The notes: generated from the letters alone by a model not told the origin. A stretch of 64,000 nucleotides of DNA from Chryseobacterium sp. Leaf180 (GCF_001424585.1 NZ_LMPJ01000001.1:977100-1041099); one strand, 5' to 3'; shown: positions 8,711 through 16,846, numbered from the stretch's first letter. Numbers and translations are program-made.

Positions 8711-8738
8711 CAAAAGTAATCATCAATACTTACTTTTG
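8711..8738. promoter_or_regulatory. Divergent promoter pair between the membrane-protein gene and pabB
   Basis: Two TACTTTTG boxes (TAnnTTTG) point away from each other. One is on the minus strand at 8718-8711, 15 bases before the ATG at 8695. The other is on the plus strand at 8731-8738, four bases before the pabB ATG at 8743. The boxes are only 12 bases apart, so the two polymerases' binding sites must overlap and the genes probably compete. A TTG at 8706-8708 could be the -33 element for pabB. Confidence 0.65.
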
Positions 8739-8742
8739 TGGA

Positions 8743-9720
8743 ATGTTTTCGGGAAAAGATGAGAATTTTATAAGGATGGATGAGCTTTCGGCGCAGAAAG
8801 TTCCGTTCTTTTTTATTACTGATTTTCTTTGTGAAAATGTTGAGGTTTACACCGAAAAAGAAATTTCAAAAAAAGGTTTGTTGATTGATTTTCAGACATT
8901 TTCAAATATAAAAAAACGACAAGACGCAAAAGATGGCCTTCAATGGAAAACCTATCCTGGAAGTCTGGAAGAATTTAAAAATGGTTTCGATACAGTACAG
9001 GAAAATATCCGCCGGGGAAATTCTTACCTGACGAATTATACCCGAAAAACTCACATTGAAACAAACCTGAGTCTTGAAGATCTTTTTTATCAGTCGGAAG
9101 CAATATACAAAGTTTTATATCCTGAAAAATTCGTTTTTTTCTCGCCCGAAACTTTCATTAAAATCAATGGTAATAAGGTTTTTACCTATCCCATGAAAGG
9201 TACGATTGATGCTTCTGTGGAAAACGCAGCCGAAATTTTGAAAAACGACCCCAAGGAAAAAGCCGAACATTACACCGTAGTCGATCTGCTAAGAAATGAC
9301 CTCAGCATGATTGCTGATGATGTTTCCGTGGAAAAATTAATGTATCTTGATTTCCTGAAAACGCGCCAGAAAAACCTGTTTGCGATGAGTTCGGAGATCT
9401 GCGGATATATTAAAGAAGAATTTAAAGGAAAAACAGGAAGTATTTTGCAGAAACTGCTTCCTGCAGGTTCAATCTTGGGTGCGCCAAAACCGAAAACTTT
9501 AGAAATAATTTTGAAGGCGGAAGGCTACGACCGCGGATTTTACACCGGAGTTTGCGGATTTTTTGACGGAGAAAATCTCGACAGCTGTGTGATGATTCGT
9601 TTTATCGAAAAAGAAGGCGAAAAGCTCTATTTCAAAAGTGGTGGCGGCATCACGCACATGAGCAAACCGGAAGATGAATATATGGAAATGAAAAACAAAA
9701 TCTATGTCCCAGTTTATTGA
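8743..9720 (+). CDS. pabB: Aminodeoxychorismate synthase component I (PabB)
   Basis: Converts chorismate plus ammonia to 4-amino-4-deoxychorismate in folate synthesis. The 325 aa correspond to a chorismate-binding domain without the long N-terminal extension of anthranilate synthase. Visible motifs are RRGNSYLTNYT (near residue 87), YTVVDLLRNDLSMIA (near 178), LPAGSILGAPKPKT (near 240) and the C-terminal GFYTGVCGFFDGENLDSCVMIRF. The ATG at 8743 is only four bases after the -7 box, which fits a leaderless mRNA; an in-frame ATG at 8776 is the alternative. It overlaps the next gene by 17 bases, implying translational coupling. No glutaminase subunit (PabA) is nearby. Confidence 0.88.
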   Translation: MFSGKDENFIRMDELSAQKVPFFFITDFLCENVEVYTEKEISKKGLLIDFQTFSNIKKRQDAKDGLQWKTYPGSLEEFKNGFDTVQENIRRGNSYLTNYTRKTHIETNLSLEDLFYQSEAIYKVLYPEKFVFFSPETFIKINGNKVFTYPMKGTIDASVENAAEILKNDPKEKAEHYTVVDLLRNDLSMIADDVSVEKLMYLDFLKTRQKNLFAMSSEICGYIKEEFKGKTGSILQKLLPAGSILGAPKPKTLEIILKAEGYDRGFYTGVCGFFDGENLDSCVMIRFIEKEGEKLYFKSGGGITHMSKPEDEYMEMKNKIYVPVY

Positions 9721-10330
9721 AAGTATAAAAGTAGAAGACCAGAAGATTTTCTTGGCAGACTATCATCAGAAGCGTGTGAACGATACTTTTTCTCATTTCG
9801 GGAAAGAAGGTTCGATTGATCTTGAGAAAATTTTTGAAGAGCTGAATCACGAAGAAGACGGTTTGTTTAAACTGAAAATCACGTACGATCTTGATAAAAA
9901 AATACGGACGATGATGATTCCGTATGCGATCCCTGAGATTCATTCTTTTCAGCTTACAGAAAATAATGTGTACGATTATTCTTTCAAATTTGAAGACAGA
10001 CGCGAACTGGAGAAGATGAAAATGAAGGCGAAAGCCGAGGAAATTATCATCGTTAAAAACAACCATATTACTGACACTTCATTTTCAAATCTGCTCTTCA
10101 AGCGCGGCAAAGAATGGTTTACGCCGTCAACCTATCTGTTGAACGGCGTGCAGAGACAGTTTCTTTTAAAGAAGAAAAAGATCAAAGAAACTGAAATTAC
10201 CCTTCAGAATCTGAAAGAGTTTTCGCATTTTCAACTCATCAATGCGATGAATGATTTTGATGATATGTTTGTCTATCCGATTGCAAAAATCACTAATCTG
10301 CCGGAAAATAATGATTATCTCGATTTATGA
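9704..10330 (+). CDS. pabC: Aminotransferase class IV, probable 4-amino-4-deoxychorismate lyase
   Basis: A 208-aa fold-type IV PLP protein, short for the family (about 200-290 aa). The most telling part is KAEEIIIVKNNHITDTSFSNLLFKRGKEWFTP, which matches the NxxxxxxSxxNLF-type cofactor/substrate loop of class IV enzymes; a lysine-rich segment (EKMKMKAKAE) just before it would hold the Schiff-base Lys. The 17-base overlap with pabB and the function of PabC, which releases p-aminobenzoate and pyruvate from PabB's product, support the assignment. Its 3' end overlaps the convergent menD by six bases. Confidence 0.75.
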   Translation: MSQFIESIKVEDQKIFLADYHQKRVNDTFSHFGKEGSIDLEKIFEELNHEEDGLFKLKITYDLDKKIRTMMIPYAIPEIHSFQLTENNVYDYSFKFEDRRELEKMKMKAKAEEIIIVKNNHITDTSFSNLLFKRGKEWFTPSTYLLNGVQRQFLLKKKKIKETEITLQNLKEFSHFQLINAMNDFDDMFVYPIAKITNLPENNDYLDL

Positions 10331-11998
10331 TTTTAAAAAATTAAAATACGCTTTCTGAATATCAGCGTTGCTTTTTCCCTGCGTGATTACTTCAAGAATC
10401 TTCGGCATAGAGTCCGGATTGAAAAAATTTTCCAGTACGCGGTCTAAAGTTCGCTCATCTTCCACTTTCACATAGCCGAAACCAAAATGTTTCGCCAGAA
10501 ATTCTGCATTTTTCTGATGTTTGGTCGCAATAAATTCGTCAACGGTATTTGAGTTGGCGTTTCCGGGCCCGGGAATGATTTTAAAAATATTTCCTTCCCC
10601 GTTATTAAAAATAATAATACGTGTAAACGGCGGAATGTACTGATTCCACAGTCCGTTGATGTCGTAGAAAAAGCTGAGATCGCCGGTGATGAGCAGAGTC
10701 GGATCTTCACTTTTCATGGCAAATCCCATTGCCGTTGAGGTACAGCCGTCGATTCCGCTGGTGCCGCGGTTGCAGTAGATTTTTCTTTTCCCGAAATCAA
10801 AAAGCTGTGCGTATCGAATCGCCGAACTGTTGCTGAAATGAATATTGTATTTCTCTGGAATGCTGTGTGATATTACATTAAAAAAGTAAAAATCTGAATA
10901 ATCTGCGGTATTGAGAAATGCTTCATGTTTCGCGTCTTTTTTATCGCGAAGTACGTCCCAGAGATTATAATAAGGTTTTGGCTCCAAAGTGGCGAATTGC
11001 AGAAGTTTTGAGAAAAATATTTCCGGCTTTACTTCCAGTTTTTCTGTAAGTACAAAATAGGTATCCGGCTGCCAAACCTCATCGATGTGCCAGTGCTGTT
11101 TCGGATGCGCTTTTCTCAGGAACTGTTTTACTTTTTTCGAAACCACATTCTGCCCGATTGTGATGAGCAGATCTGGTGCGTAGGTCATGTAATCTTCCTC
11201 AGAGAAAGCAAAAATATAACGGTCGATATGTTTAAAAAACTTCTCGTGATGCAGGTTTGAATTAGCTTCACTCAAAACGACCACTGTATGGTTTTTCACC
11301 AGCTGACTCAGCTGATTTTCAAGCTCGGCACTGTAATCGCGCGTACCGACGAGTATCATAATGCGCTGTGAGGTATTCCAGTCGGCGATGAGATTTCTGG
11401 GCATCTCAAAATCTTTGCGTCGGATGGTTTTTTCCACCTCAGCAAACGTCGGAAGCTCAGAAACCAGCTCGTACAAAGGTTCTTCCAGCGGAATATTGAT
11501 ATGAACCGGACCCTGTTTTTCGAAGCAGAGTTCGATGGCTTTTTTTATCGTATCAAAATTGATGTCTTCGGCATCTTCTTTAGAATCTTCCACGAGTTCA
11601 AAATCGCCGTACGAATGCTGTCGGTACAGTTCTTTCTGGCGAATCGTCTGTCCGTCGAAAAGATCGACAAAATCGGTCGGCCGGTCGGCGGTAAGCACGA
11701 GCATCGGGATATTTTGATAAAAAGCTTCGGTGATGGCGGGATAATAATTGGCCGCTGCAGAACCGCTGGTACATGCGATCACCACAGGTTTGTGTGTACT
11801 TTTGGCCATCCCGAGCGCGACAAAAGCAGCACTGCGTTCGTCGACGATGCTGTACGCGTTGAAGGCTTCAATTTCAGAAAAATGAATCGCCAGCGGCGCA
11901 TTGCGCGAGCCAGGAGAAATCACCATATCTTCAATGCCGTACTGCTGCAGAAGGTGCGCCAACACCTGAATGCTTCTTTTCGAAGAATATTTTTTCAT
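10325..11998 (-). CDS. menD: 2-succinyl-5-enolpyruvyl-6-hydroxy-3-cyclohexene-1-carboxylate synthase (MenD)
   Basis: A ThDP enzyme that adds 2-oxoglutarate to isochorismate in menaquinone synthesis. The 557 aa are full length. The N-terminal ThDP domain shows DMVISPGSRNAPLAIHF (residues 20-36) and the activating Glu region (IVDERSAAFVALG). The C-terminal cofactor domain shows NRGTSGIDGCTSTAMGFA and ITGDLSFFYDINGLWN with NNGEGNIF as the Mg/ThDP loop. It is alone on the minus strand here, without other men genes, but uses chorismate-derived isochorismate while its neighbour PabB uses chorismate itself. Confidence 0.93.
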   Translation of the reverse strand: MKKYSSKRSIQVLAHLLQQYGIEDMVISPGSRNAPLAIHFSEIEAFNAYSIVDERSAAFVALGMAKSTHKPVVIACTSGSAAANYYPAITEAFYQNIPMLVLTADRPTDFVDLFDGQTIRQKELYRQHSYGDFELVEDSKEDAEDINFDTIKKAIELCFEKQGPVHINIPLEEPLYELVSELPTFAEVEKTIRRKDFEMPRNLIADWNTSQRIMILVGTRDYSAELENQLSQLVKNHTVVVLSEANSNLHHEKFFKHIDRYIFAFSEEDYMTYAPDLLITIGQNVVSKKVKQFLRKAHPKQHWHIDEVWQPDTYFVLTEKLEVKPEIFFSKLLQFATLEPKPYYNLWDVLRDKKDAKHEAFLNTADYSDFYFFNVISHSIPEKYNIHFSNSSAIRYAQLFDFGKRKIYCNRGTSGIDGCTSTAMGFAMKSEDPTLLITGDLSFFYDINGLWNQYIPPFTRIIIFNNGEGNIFKIIPGPGNANSNTVDEFIATKHQKNAEFLAKHFGFGYVKVEDERTLDRVLENFFNPDSMPKILEVITQGKSNADIQKAYFNFLKS

Positions 11999-12002
11999 AC
12001 AA

Positions 12003-12010
12003 CAAATTTA
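12003..12010 (-). promoter_or_regulatory. -7 box of menD, four bases before the ATG
   Basis: On the minus strand TAAATTTG is followed by TTGT and then the menD ATG (11998). The spacing is identical to uvrB and pabB and predicts a leaderless mRNA. Confidence 0.6.
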
Positions 12011-12186
12011 GGCATAAATGCGGAATTGGAAGGTGACATCGGTGTGTGTTTTGGCTGGAAGACGTGTATACATCTGATAAATTATCAAAATTTTTTTGAA
12101 GATCATTTCCGGTTGCTCCTTAAAGTTTCAAAACTTCGCTCCGCAAGATATTCGCATCAGTTATTGATGATTTTCACTTCAGATAC
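12011..12186. other. Intergenic DNA between menD and the repeat array; nothing recognisable
   Basis: This is the first part of a 667-base gap between menD and the next credible gene. Beyond the menD upstream region I see no ORF with coding character, no hairpin and no repeat here. Confidence 0.5.
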
Positions 12187-12420
12187 TGAGTATCCAGGGT
12201 CATCCTTTTTGGGATCATGCAGGACCCGCGGTTTTCGAGACCATCGGGTTTTGGTTTGCCCCGGAAACTGAGGATCCGGCAATAACCTGTTTGGGTTTGC
12301 CTCAAATCCTGAGGATTCGGGTTCTTCCTTTTAAGGATGGAGCAAAATCCGCAGTTTCCGGGGCTATCGGGTTTATTTGGATGAGATACGCGGTCTCTGA
12401 GGTAGCGGGATATCATTTCC
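12187..12420. repeat. Degenerate tandem array of ~41-bp repeats
   Basis: Six diverged units begin at 12187, 12228, 12269, 12310, 12351 and 12390 (period 41, the last 39). Shared marks are TGAGGATYCGG at unit starts and YATCGGGTTT or a related TTTNGGNTTTG block about 20 bases in. Units at 12269 and 12310 share TGAGGATNCGG; those at 12228 and 12351 share CNATCGGGTTT. CCCCGGAAACTG (12259-12270) and CAGTTTCCGGGG (12352-12363) form an exact 12-bp inverted repeat. As 41 is not a multiple of three, the overlapping open frames on both strands are by-products, not repeat proteins. Confidence 0.65.
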
Positions 12421-12515
12421 ATTCATATCTTAATAATTTTTTCTTAAAAATCGTCAGATATTTTTACTTTTATGAGCAAATGATTGTGGAGCAATCCCTA
12501 ATATATCGATTGAGA

Positions 12516-12546
12516 AACGGGCGAGACGCTCGCGCCAGCGGGGGTT
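12516..12546. repeat. GC-rich hairpin block in AT-rich intergenic DNA
   Basis: A 31-base block, mostly G and C, stands out from its surroundings. It contains the perfect hairpin GCGAG-ACG-CTCGC (12521-12533) followed by GCCAGCGGGGGT. It looks like a scrap of a dispersed flavobacterial repeat, but there is no second copy in the window to prove it. Confidence 0.4.
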
Positions 12547-12576
12547 TGGAATAAAGCCAAAACATTTTATAAATTT

Positions 12577-12657
12577 ATGACAGACAATCCTTTTTGTATT
12601 CCCGCTTATCAAGCTCAATATAATGATTATACAAACTCAGGCCATTTTTATAAATAA
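12577..12657 (+). CDS. Possible 26-aa micro-ORF or gene remnant
   Basis: ATG to TAA encodes MTDNPFCIPAYQAQYNDYTN plus six residues, ending eight bases before the next gene. The frame stays open upstream through the GC-rich block to a stop at 12511. The residue mix (aromatic, Pro, Asn) looks protein-like, so it may be the tail of a decayed gene rather than a functional peptide. No promoter box is visible. Confidence 0.25.
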   Translation: MTDNPFCIPAYQAQYNDYTNSGHFYK

Positions 12658-12665
12658 ACGAAATT

Positions 12666-13127
12666 ATGTCTAAAATCATTTTAATTTTTTTTGTCAGCTT
12701 TTTTTCCGCACAGCAGAGTTGCAAAATATCTTTTAAAAATAGTGTTTTGTCAGACGATGGAATAATAAAACTTATCGTAACTGAGATCGGTGGTAAAAAA
12801 GTAAAAGTTCCCCAAATATATTCATCTATTTGGGCCAGACCAATTGAACTTCAAGTTTTTAATGATGTAAAAAATGATTATGTTACCACAGATTATATTG
12901 GGGATGATGTAGATTGTTTTAATAACAATGGATGTTTTGGCAAAATGTTCAATTTAAAAAAAGGAAATTCTAAAGAGTATAGAATAAAAATAATTCCCGG
13001 TAGTTTATCTAGAGGACTTAAATACAAAAAGATTTATAGATTTAAATTAGCTTTTGATACTTCATTTTTAAAAGGATGTAATGATTATGTAACTGACTGG
13101 CGATATTATGATAATAAAAATAAATAG
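12666..13127 (+). CDS. Small exported protein of unknown function
   Basis: A 153-aa protein not recognised as any family. Residues 1-16 (MSKIILIFFVSFFSAQ) form a short signal peptide with a plausible cleavage after SAQ, so it is probably periplasmic or secreted. Five cysteines remain in the mature part (including DVDCFNNNGCFGK and FLKGCNDY), which would suit disulfides. Its AT content is clearly higher than that of menD or the following oxygenase gene. It lies in the accessory stretch after the repeat array and has no obvious partner, so recent acquisition is possible. Confidence 0.6.
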   Translation: MSKIILIFFVSFFSAQQSCKISFKNSVLSDDGIIKLIVTEIGGKKVKVPQIYSSIWARPIELQVFNDVKNDYVTTDYIGDDVDCFNNNGCFGKMFNLKKGNSKEYRIKIIPGSLSRGLKYKKIYRFKLAFDTSFLKGCNDYVTDWRYYDNKNK

Positions 13128-13134
13128 AACTCGC

Positions 13135-13160
13135 TGCGCAAAGTAAGGAGACTTTGCGCA
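13135..13160. repeat. 10-bp inverted repeat after the small exported-protein gene
   Basis: TGCGCAAAGT (13135-13144) and ACTTTGCGCA (13151-13160) are perfect reverse complements with a 6-base loop, 7 bases after the stop at 13127. There is no T-run after it, so it may or may not terminate transcription. Confidence 0.5.
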
Positions 13161-13237
13161 TTTGTACTAATCTTATCTTTAAAGAAAATCATTATAGTAA
13201 TTTGTATCATCCTCTATCAGGAGACTTTGCCTATTTG
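13146..13237. repeat. Pair of 19-bp direct repeats flanking a 54-bp spacer
   Basis: AGGAGACTTTGCGCATTTG (13146-13164) and AGGAGACTTTGCCTATTTG (13219-13237) differ at two positions. They lie between the two small low-GC genes, the first after gene one and the second before gene two. This suggests a duplication or cassette-junction sequence. Confidence 0.5.
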
Positions 13238-13304
13238 AGAAAATCTTAAGTTAATAAATTATGATAAATAATTAAGCTTTTCACCAAATAATAAAATCAA
13301 AATC

Positions 13305-13808
13305 ATGAAAACAGGGAATTTATTCATTGTACTCAGCTTTTTCGTCGTACTAATTTCCTGTAAGAAAGAGAAAGATGCAAAGCAGGTAGAGATCATCGCA
13401 AAAAAGACATTTCTAAAAATCGACACTTTTGAAGATTCACTTGTTAAAAATAAATTCGTTTCCGGTTGTATTATGTCATTGTATAAAAAATCAGACAATA
13501 ATGCTGACCCTATTTTAATGCAGGGAAATGAAATTAAACATGTAATCGGAAGATCTATATTTATCATGAAAATCGATAACACATTGCAGAAATTTGATTC
13601 TAATGATGAAAGAGACGTTAGAAATATAAACCGAGATCTGATCAGAACTAAATTAACGAACAAAGAGTACGAGGTAGAAATCACAACATATTTTGAAAAG
13701 AATATTAAGGGAGCCTACCTTAACAAATATTTTGGAACTATAAAAGTTAAAAGAAAGAAAGACAGTGTTACTAACTCTGTCGATTATGTAGGTGAAATGG
13801 TTTGCTAA
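13305..13808 (+). CDS. Small lipoprotein of unknown function
   Basis: A 167-aa protein with a lipoprotein signal (LSFFVVLISCKKEKD, lipobox Cys near residue 19), so it is exported and lipidated. The mature part is lysine-rich and mixed-charge; I recognise no domain. Composition is AT-rich like its upstream neighbour, and the two may have arrived together. It ends 49 bases before the oxygenase gene, which is distinctly richer in GC. Confidence 0.6.
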   Translation: MKTGNLFIVLSFFVVLISCKKEKDAKQVEIIAKKTFLKIDTFEDSLVKNKFVSGCIMSLYKKSDNNADPILMQGNEIKHVIGRSIFIMKIDNTLQKFDSNDERDVRNINRDLIRTKLTNKEYEVEITTYFEKNIKGAYLNKYFGTIKVKRKKDSVTNSVDYVGEMVC

Positions 13809-13857
13809 GCTTTCACCAATTTTTATTACATTAGCCTTAACGTAAAATTTCTGTAAA

Positions 13858-14808
13858 ATGGATAAAATACCTAGTGTAGACCTGCGTGATTTCCTTTCGG
13901 GTGACCCGAAACGCAAACAAAAATTTGTAAATGAAATCGGAAAAGCTTACGAAGAAATTGGTTTTGTAGCCCTCAAAGGCCATTTCCTGGATGATAAACT
14001 GGTAGACGATCTGTACGCAGAGGTGAAAAACTTTTTTGAACTTCCCACCGAGACCAAACAGAAATACGAAATCCCCGGCATCGGCGGACAGCGTGGCTAT
14101 GTAGGTTTCGGGAAAGAAACGGCAAAAGGTTTTAAAAAAGGCGATCTGAAAGAATTCTGGCATTTTGGTCAGTACGTTTCTGATAAGTCGAAATACAAAA
14201 ACGAGTATCCGGACAATGTGATGGTGGAAGAACTGCCAAGATTCAACCACGTCGGGAAAGATGCGTATCAGATGCTGGAGAAAACCGGAAAATACGTACT
14301 TCGCGCGCTTGCTCTGTATCTTGGTCTGGATGAATTTTATTTTGATGATAAAATCGCCGAGGGAAATTCTATTCTCCGACCTATTCATTATCCGCCGATT
14401 ACGCAGGAGCCTGACGATGCGGTGCGTGCCGCGGCGCATGGCGACATCAATCTCATCACGCTCTTGATGGGCTCGCAGGGGAAAGGTCTGCAGGTTCAAA
14501 ACCATAAAGGAGAATGGATTGATGCGATTGCAGAACCGGATGAACTGATGATTAACGTTGGTGATATGCTTTCCAGACTTACTAATAATAAGCTTAAATC
14601 TACGATTCATCGAGTGGTAAATCCGCCAAGAGAACTTTGGGGAACATCGCGCTATTCAATTCCGTTTTTCATGCATCCGGTGAGCGAAATGCCGCTCAAT
14701 GCCTTAGAAAACTGCGTTGATGAAAACCACCCAAAACTATATGAAGACACGACCGCCGGAGAATTTCTCCACGAGCGTCTGATCGAACTGGGACTGATTA
14801 AAAAATAA
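13858..14808 (+). CDS. Isopenicillin-N-synthase-like Fe(II)/2-oxoglutarate oxygenase
   Basis: A 316-aa member of the IPNS/2OG-Fe(II) oxygenase superfamily, with the N-terminal DIOX_N region (PSVDLRDFLSGDPKRK, EEIGFVALKGH) and the C-terminal jelly roll. Iron ligands are visible as HGD in RAAAHGDINLITLL (near residue 201) and the distal His in LKSTIHRVVNPP (near 254); RYSIPFFMHP supplies the 2-oxoglutarate-binding Arg-x-Ser (near 264). Bacterial homologues are usually of unknown substrate, and nothing nearby suggests beta-lactam synthesis. A clear terminator follows the stop. Confidence 0.85.
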   Translation: MDKIPSVDLRDFLSGDPKRKQKFVNEIGKAYEEIGFVALKGHFLDDKLVDDLYAEVKNFFELPTETKQKYEIPGIGGQRGYVGFGKETAKGFKKGDLKEFWHFGQYVSDKSKYKNEYPDNVMVEELPRFNHVGKDAYQMLEKTGKYVLRALALYLGLDEFYFDDKIAEGNSILRPIHYPPITQEPDDAVRAAAHGDINLITLLMGSQGKGLQVQNHKGEWIDAIAEPDELMINVGDMLSRLTNNKLKSTIHRVVNPPRELWGTSRYSIPFFMHPVSEMPLNALENCVDENHPKLYEDTTAGEFLHERLIELGLIKK

Positions 14809-14811
14809 AAG

Positions 14812-14839
14812 AAAACCGAACGGATTGTTCGGTTTTTTT
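14812..14839 (+). terminator. Terminator of the oxygenase gene
   Basis: AAAACCGAAC (14812-14821) pairs with GTTCGGTTTT (14827-14836) and is followed by more T residues. It begins four bases after the stop. Confidence 0.85.
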
Positions 14840-14852
14840 ATTTGGAATTTTA

Positions 14853-15667
14853 TTACTTAAAATCCACTTTTTGATCCAATTCAATCGGATTATTATTTGT
14901 TATCAGTGTCTTTCGAATGTTCCCAATAAGTTCACTTTGATTCATAGGAATGCTTCCGCCGCTACCGTCATTTTTAGATAATTTACTGATTCCCATAGAC
15001 CGCATCGCAAACATTGGATCGTCATATAATTGCTGTTGCAGCTGTTGATATTGCTTCCAGGTGATCACTTTTCCACCTTTTGGAAGATAGAGAGAATCCC
15101 CCTCATACTTTTTTAATGAAGATAAAGAAAAAACAAAGTTATCATCTACATCTGAAATTTTCAAAATAAGACCAGGCAAACCATAAAAATAATAAGGCCC
15201 TTCTGCCAAAGCAATATCTTTTGTAAACCATGCCGTCCAGTTTCTGCCACCATAATTTACCATTGCTTTTTGACAGTGGAATTCTCCAATCTTTGCCGTT
15301 TCATCAGCAATCTGCCAGTTCAGCTCCGGCATTTCTTTTATAAAATAGCGATCGCGGCTTAATGAAACATAATGTTTTGTAAAAATGTTCGATTTAAGAT
15401 CTTTGACGATATAAAGCTGTCGGTTTGGTGCTGTCTCATAGGAAAAGCCATATTGATTTCTTGCTAAGAGTGAATCTGAAATTCTTCTGTTTTCGGCCCG
15501 GAAAACAGATTTATTATTTAAAATATCAAGAACATATTTCTGCTCAGACTGTTTATATCCTTTCCAGAAAACGTATATTTTATCTGATAAGCTTGTGCTG
15601 AAAAAAAAGCATTTATTGCGATAGAAAATAATACCGTGAAAATTTTTGAAAATAATGTTTTACACAT
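14853..15667 (-). pseudogene. GLPGLI family protein gene, interrupted by a one-base frameshift
   Basis: GLPGLI proteins are exported Bacteroidota proteins of about 270 aa with unknown function; the naming motif YGLPGLILKI is present in the second half. The ATG at 15667 opens a good signal peptide (LFSKIFTVLFSIAINAFFSA, then QAYQIKYTF), but this frame stops at 15518 after 49 codons. The remainder (KQSEQKYVLDI onward through GLPGLI to the stop at 14853) is open in the -1 frame. Adding one A to the AAA at 15552-15554 would join them as YTFSGKDIKQSEQKYVLDI, giving 271 aa. So a one-base deletion is inferred, either real or a sequencing error. The 159-codon ORF from ATG 15332 is only an internal fragment. 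Confidence 0.8.
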
Positions 15668-15683
15668 ACCTGATTTTTATAAT

Positions 15684-16730
15684 TTAAAACAACCTCAGCT
15701 GCTGCTCGCGTGTTCCGGTAAAGTTTGCGGATGAAAGTTCGGGTAGCGATTTGTCTTTAAAATATTTCAGCTTTCCAATTTTGAATGTATTGTGAATCAT
15801 CTCTGCGATATTCCCTTCGCCTTTCTGGCGTTTAAAATATTGCTTTTCGCCGAGTTTTCCGCCACGCATTGAGCGGATCAGATTTAAAACCTTCTGCGCC
15901 CGATCCGGAAAATGTGCTTCAATCCATTTGACAAAAACCGGCTCGACAGAATCATTAAGTCTGACAAGCGTATAACCAAAACCCAATGCGCCCGCATCTG
16001 AAACCGATTTTAAAATCCCCAGAGATTCATCACTCGTCAGCCCCGGAATCACCGGCGCCACCATCACATTCACTGGAATATTCTGGCTTGATAACAGTTC
16101 GATCGCTTTAAGTTTATTATACGAAGAACTCGTTCGCGGCTCCATTTTGCGGCGAACTTCTTCATTCATCGTCGGGATACTGAGCGAAACGGTGACGAGA
16201 TTTTGCTCCGCCAATGGTTTTAAAATATCCATATCACGCGTGACCAACGCGTTTTTTGTAAGCACATTCACGGGATGCCGGTAATCGAGACAAACCTGCA
16301 GCATCTTTCTGGTAATCTCAAATTTGCGCTCGGCAGGCTGATAGCAGTCGGTATTTCCGGAAAGTAAAATCGCGTGCGGCTGATAACCTTTTTTCTTAAA
16401 GAAACTCTCCAGAAGTTCGGGTGCATTTTTCTTGACCATGATTTTTCTTTCAAAATCAATTCCGGCACTGTATCCCCAATATTCATGCGTCGGCCGCGCA
16501 AAACAGTAACTGCAGCCATGCTCACAGCCCTGGTACGGATTCATTGAAAACTGCATTGATAAATCGCGGCTTTTTACATGATTCACAATAGACTTAGGAA
16601 AAACTTCGGTGAAGGTCGTTTTAACAGATTCCATATCTTCTTCCTCAGGTTCAAAGGTATAACGGTCGAAACGGTTTATCTCGTTCTGCTGCGCGCCTTG
16701 TCCTTTTTTGAAATCTGAAGATGAAATCAT
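15684..16730 (-). CDS. PA0069 family radical SAM protein
   Basis: A 348-aa radical SAM protein; the [4Fe-4S] motif CEHGCSYCFARPTHEYWGY is near residue 68 (CxxxCxxC). The family resembles spore photoproduct lyase-like enzymes but the substrate is unknown. Further marks are ILLSGNTDCYQPAERKF (near 120), TKNALVTRDMDIL and the C-terminal TLVRLNDSVEPVF. The C-terminus (TGTREQQLRLF) is typical. The GLPGLI gene starts 16 bases beyond its stop in the same direction, so they may be cotranscribed without a functional link. Confidence 0.85.
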   Translation of the reverse strand: MISSSDFKKGQGAQQNEINRFDRYTFEPEEEDMESVKTTFTEVFPKSIVNHVKSRDLSMQFSMNPYQGCEHGCSYCFARPTHEYWGYSAGIDFERKIMVKKNAPELLESFFKKKGYQPHAILLSGNTDCYQPAERKFEITRKMLQVCLDYRHPVNVLTKNALVTRDMDILKPLAEQNLVTVSLSIPTMNEEVRRKMEPRTSSSYNKLKAIELLSSQNIPVNVMVAPVIPGLTSDESLGILKSVSDAGALGFGYTLVRLNDSVEPVFVKWIEAHFPDRAQKVLNLIRSMRGGKLGEKQYFKRQKGEGNIAEMIHNTFKIGKLKYFKDKSLPELSSANFTGTREQQLRLF

Positions 16731-16787
16731 GAGATAAAGATAAGTTCAAATTTTGAAAAACCAAAATCTAAGCCAATAGTTTTTGCA

Positions 16788-16823
16788 TAAAAAAAAATCC
16801 GGAATCGTACGATACCGGAATTT
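16788..16823 (-). terminator. Terminator of the small membrane-protein gene
   Basis: A hairpin with arms TCCGGAATCG / CGATACCGGA (one mismatch) is followed on the minus strand by a run of eight or more T residues. It lies about 25 bases after the stop of the gene ending at 16847. Confidence 0.75.
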
Positions 16824-16846
16824 CCTCTGAAGGATATTTTTAGTTG

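Noticed and set aside
11501-12271. 256-codon open frame on the plus strand antisense to menD
   Set aside because: It overlaps the well-supported menD for most of its length, has no family-like motifs, and its end runs into the 41-bp array.
12174-12422. 82-codon minus-strand frame across the 41-bp repeats
   Set aside because: The 41-bp period is not a multiple of three, so the repeat is not a protein repeat; the open frame reflects composition.
13135-13237. Integron-like attC or transposon end between the small genes
   Set aside because: No integrase or transposase is present, and the repeats lack the pairing of an attC site or clear target duplications.
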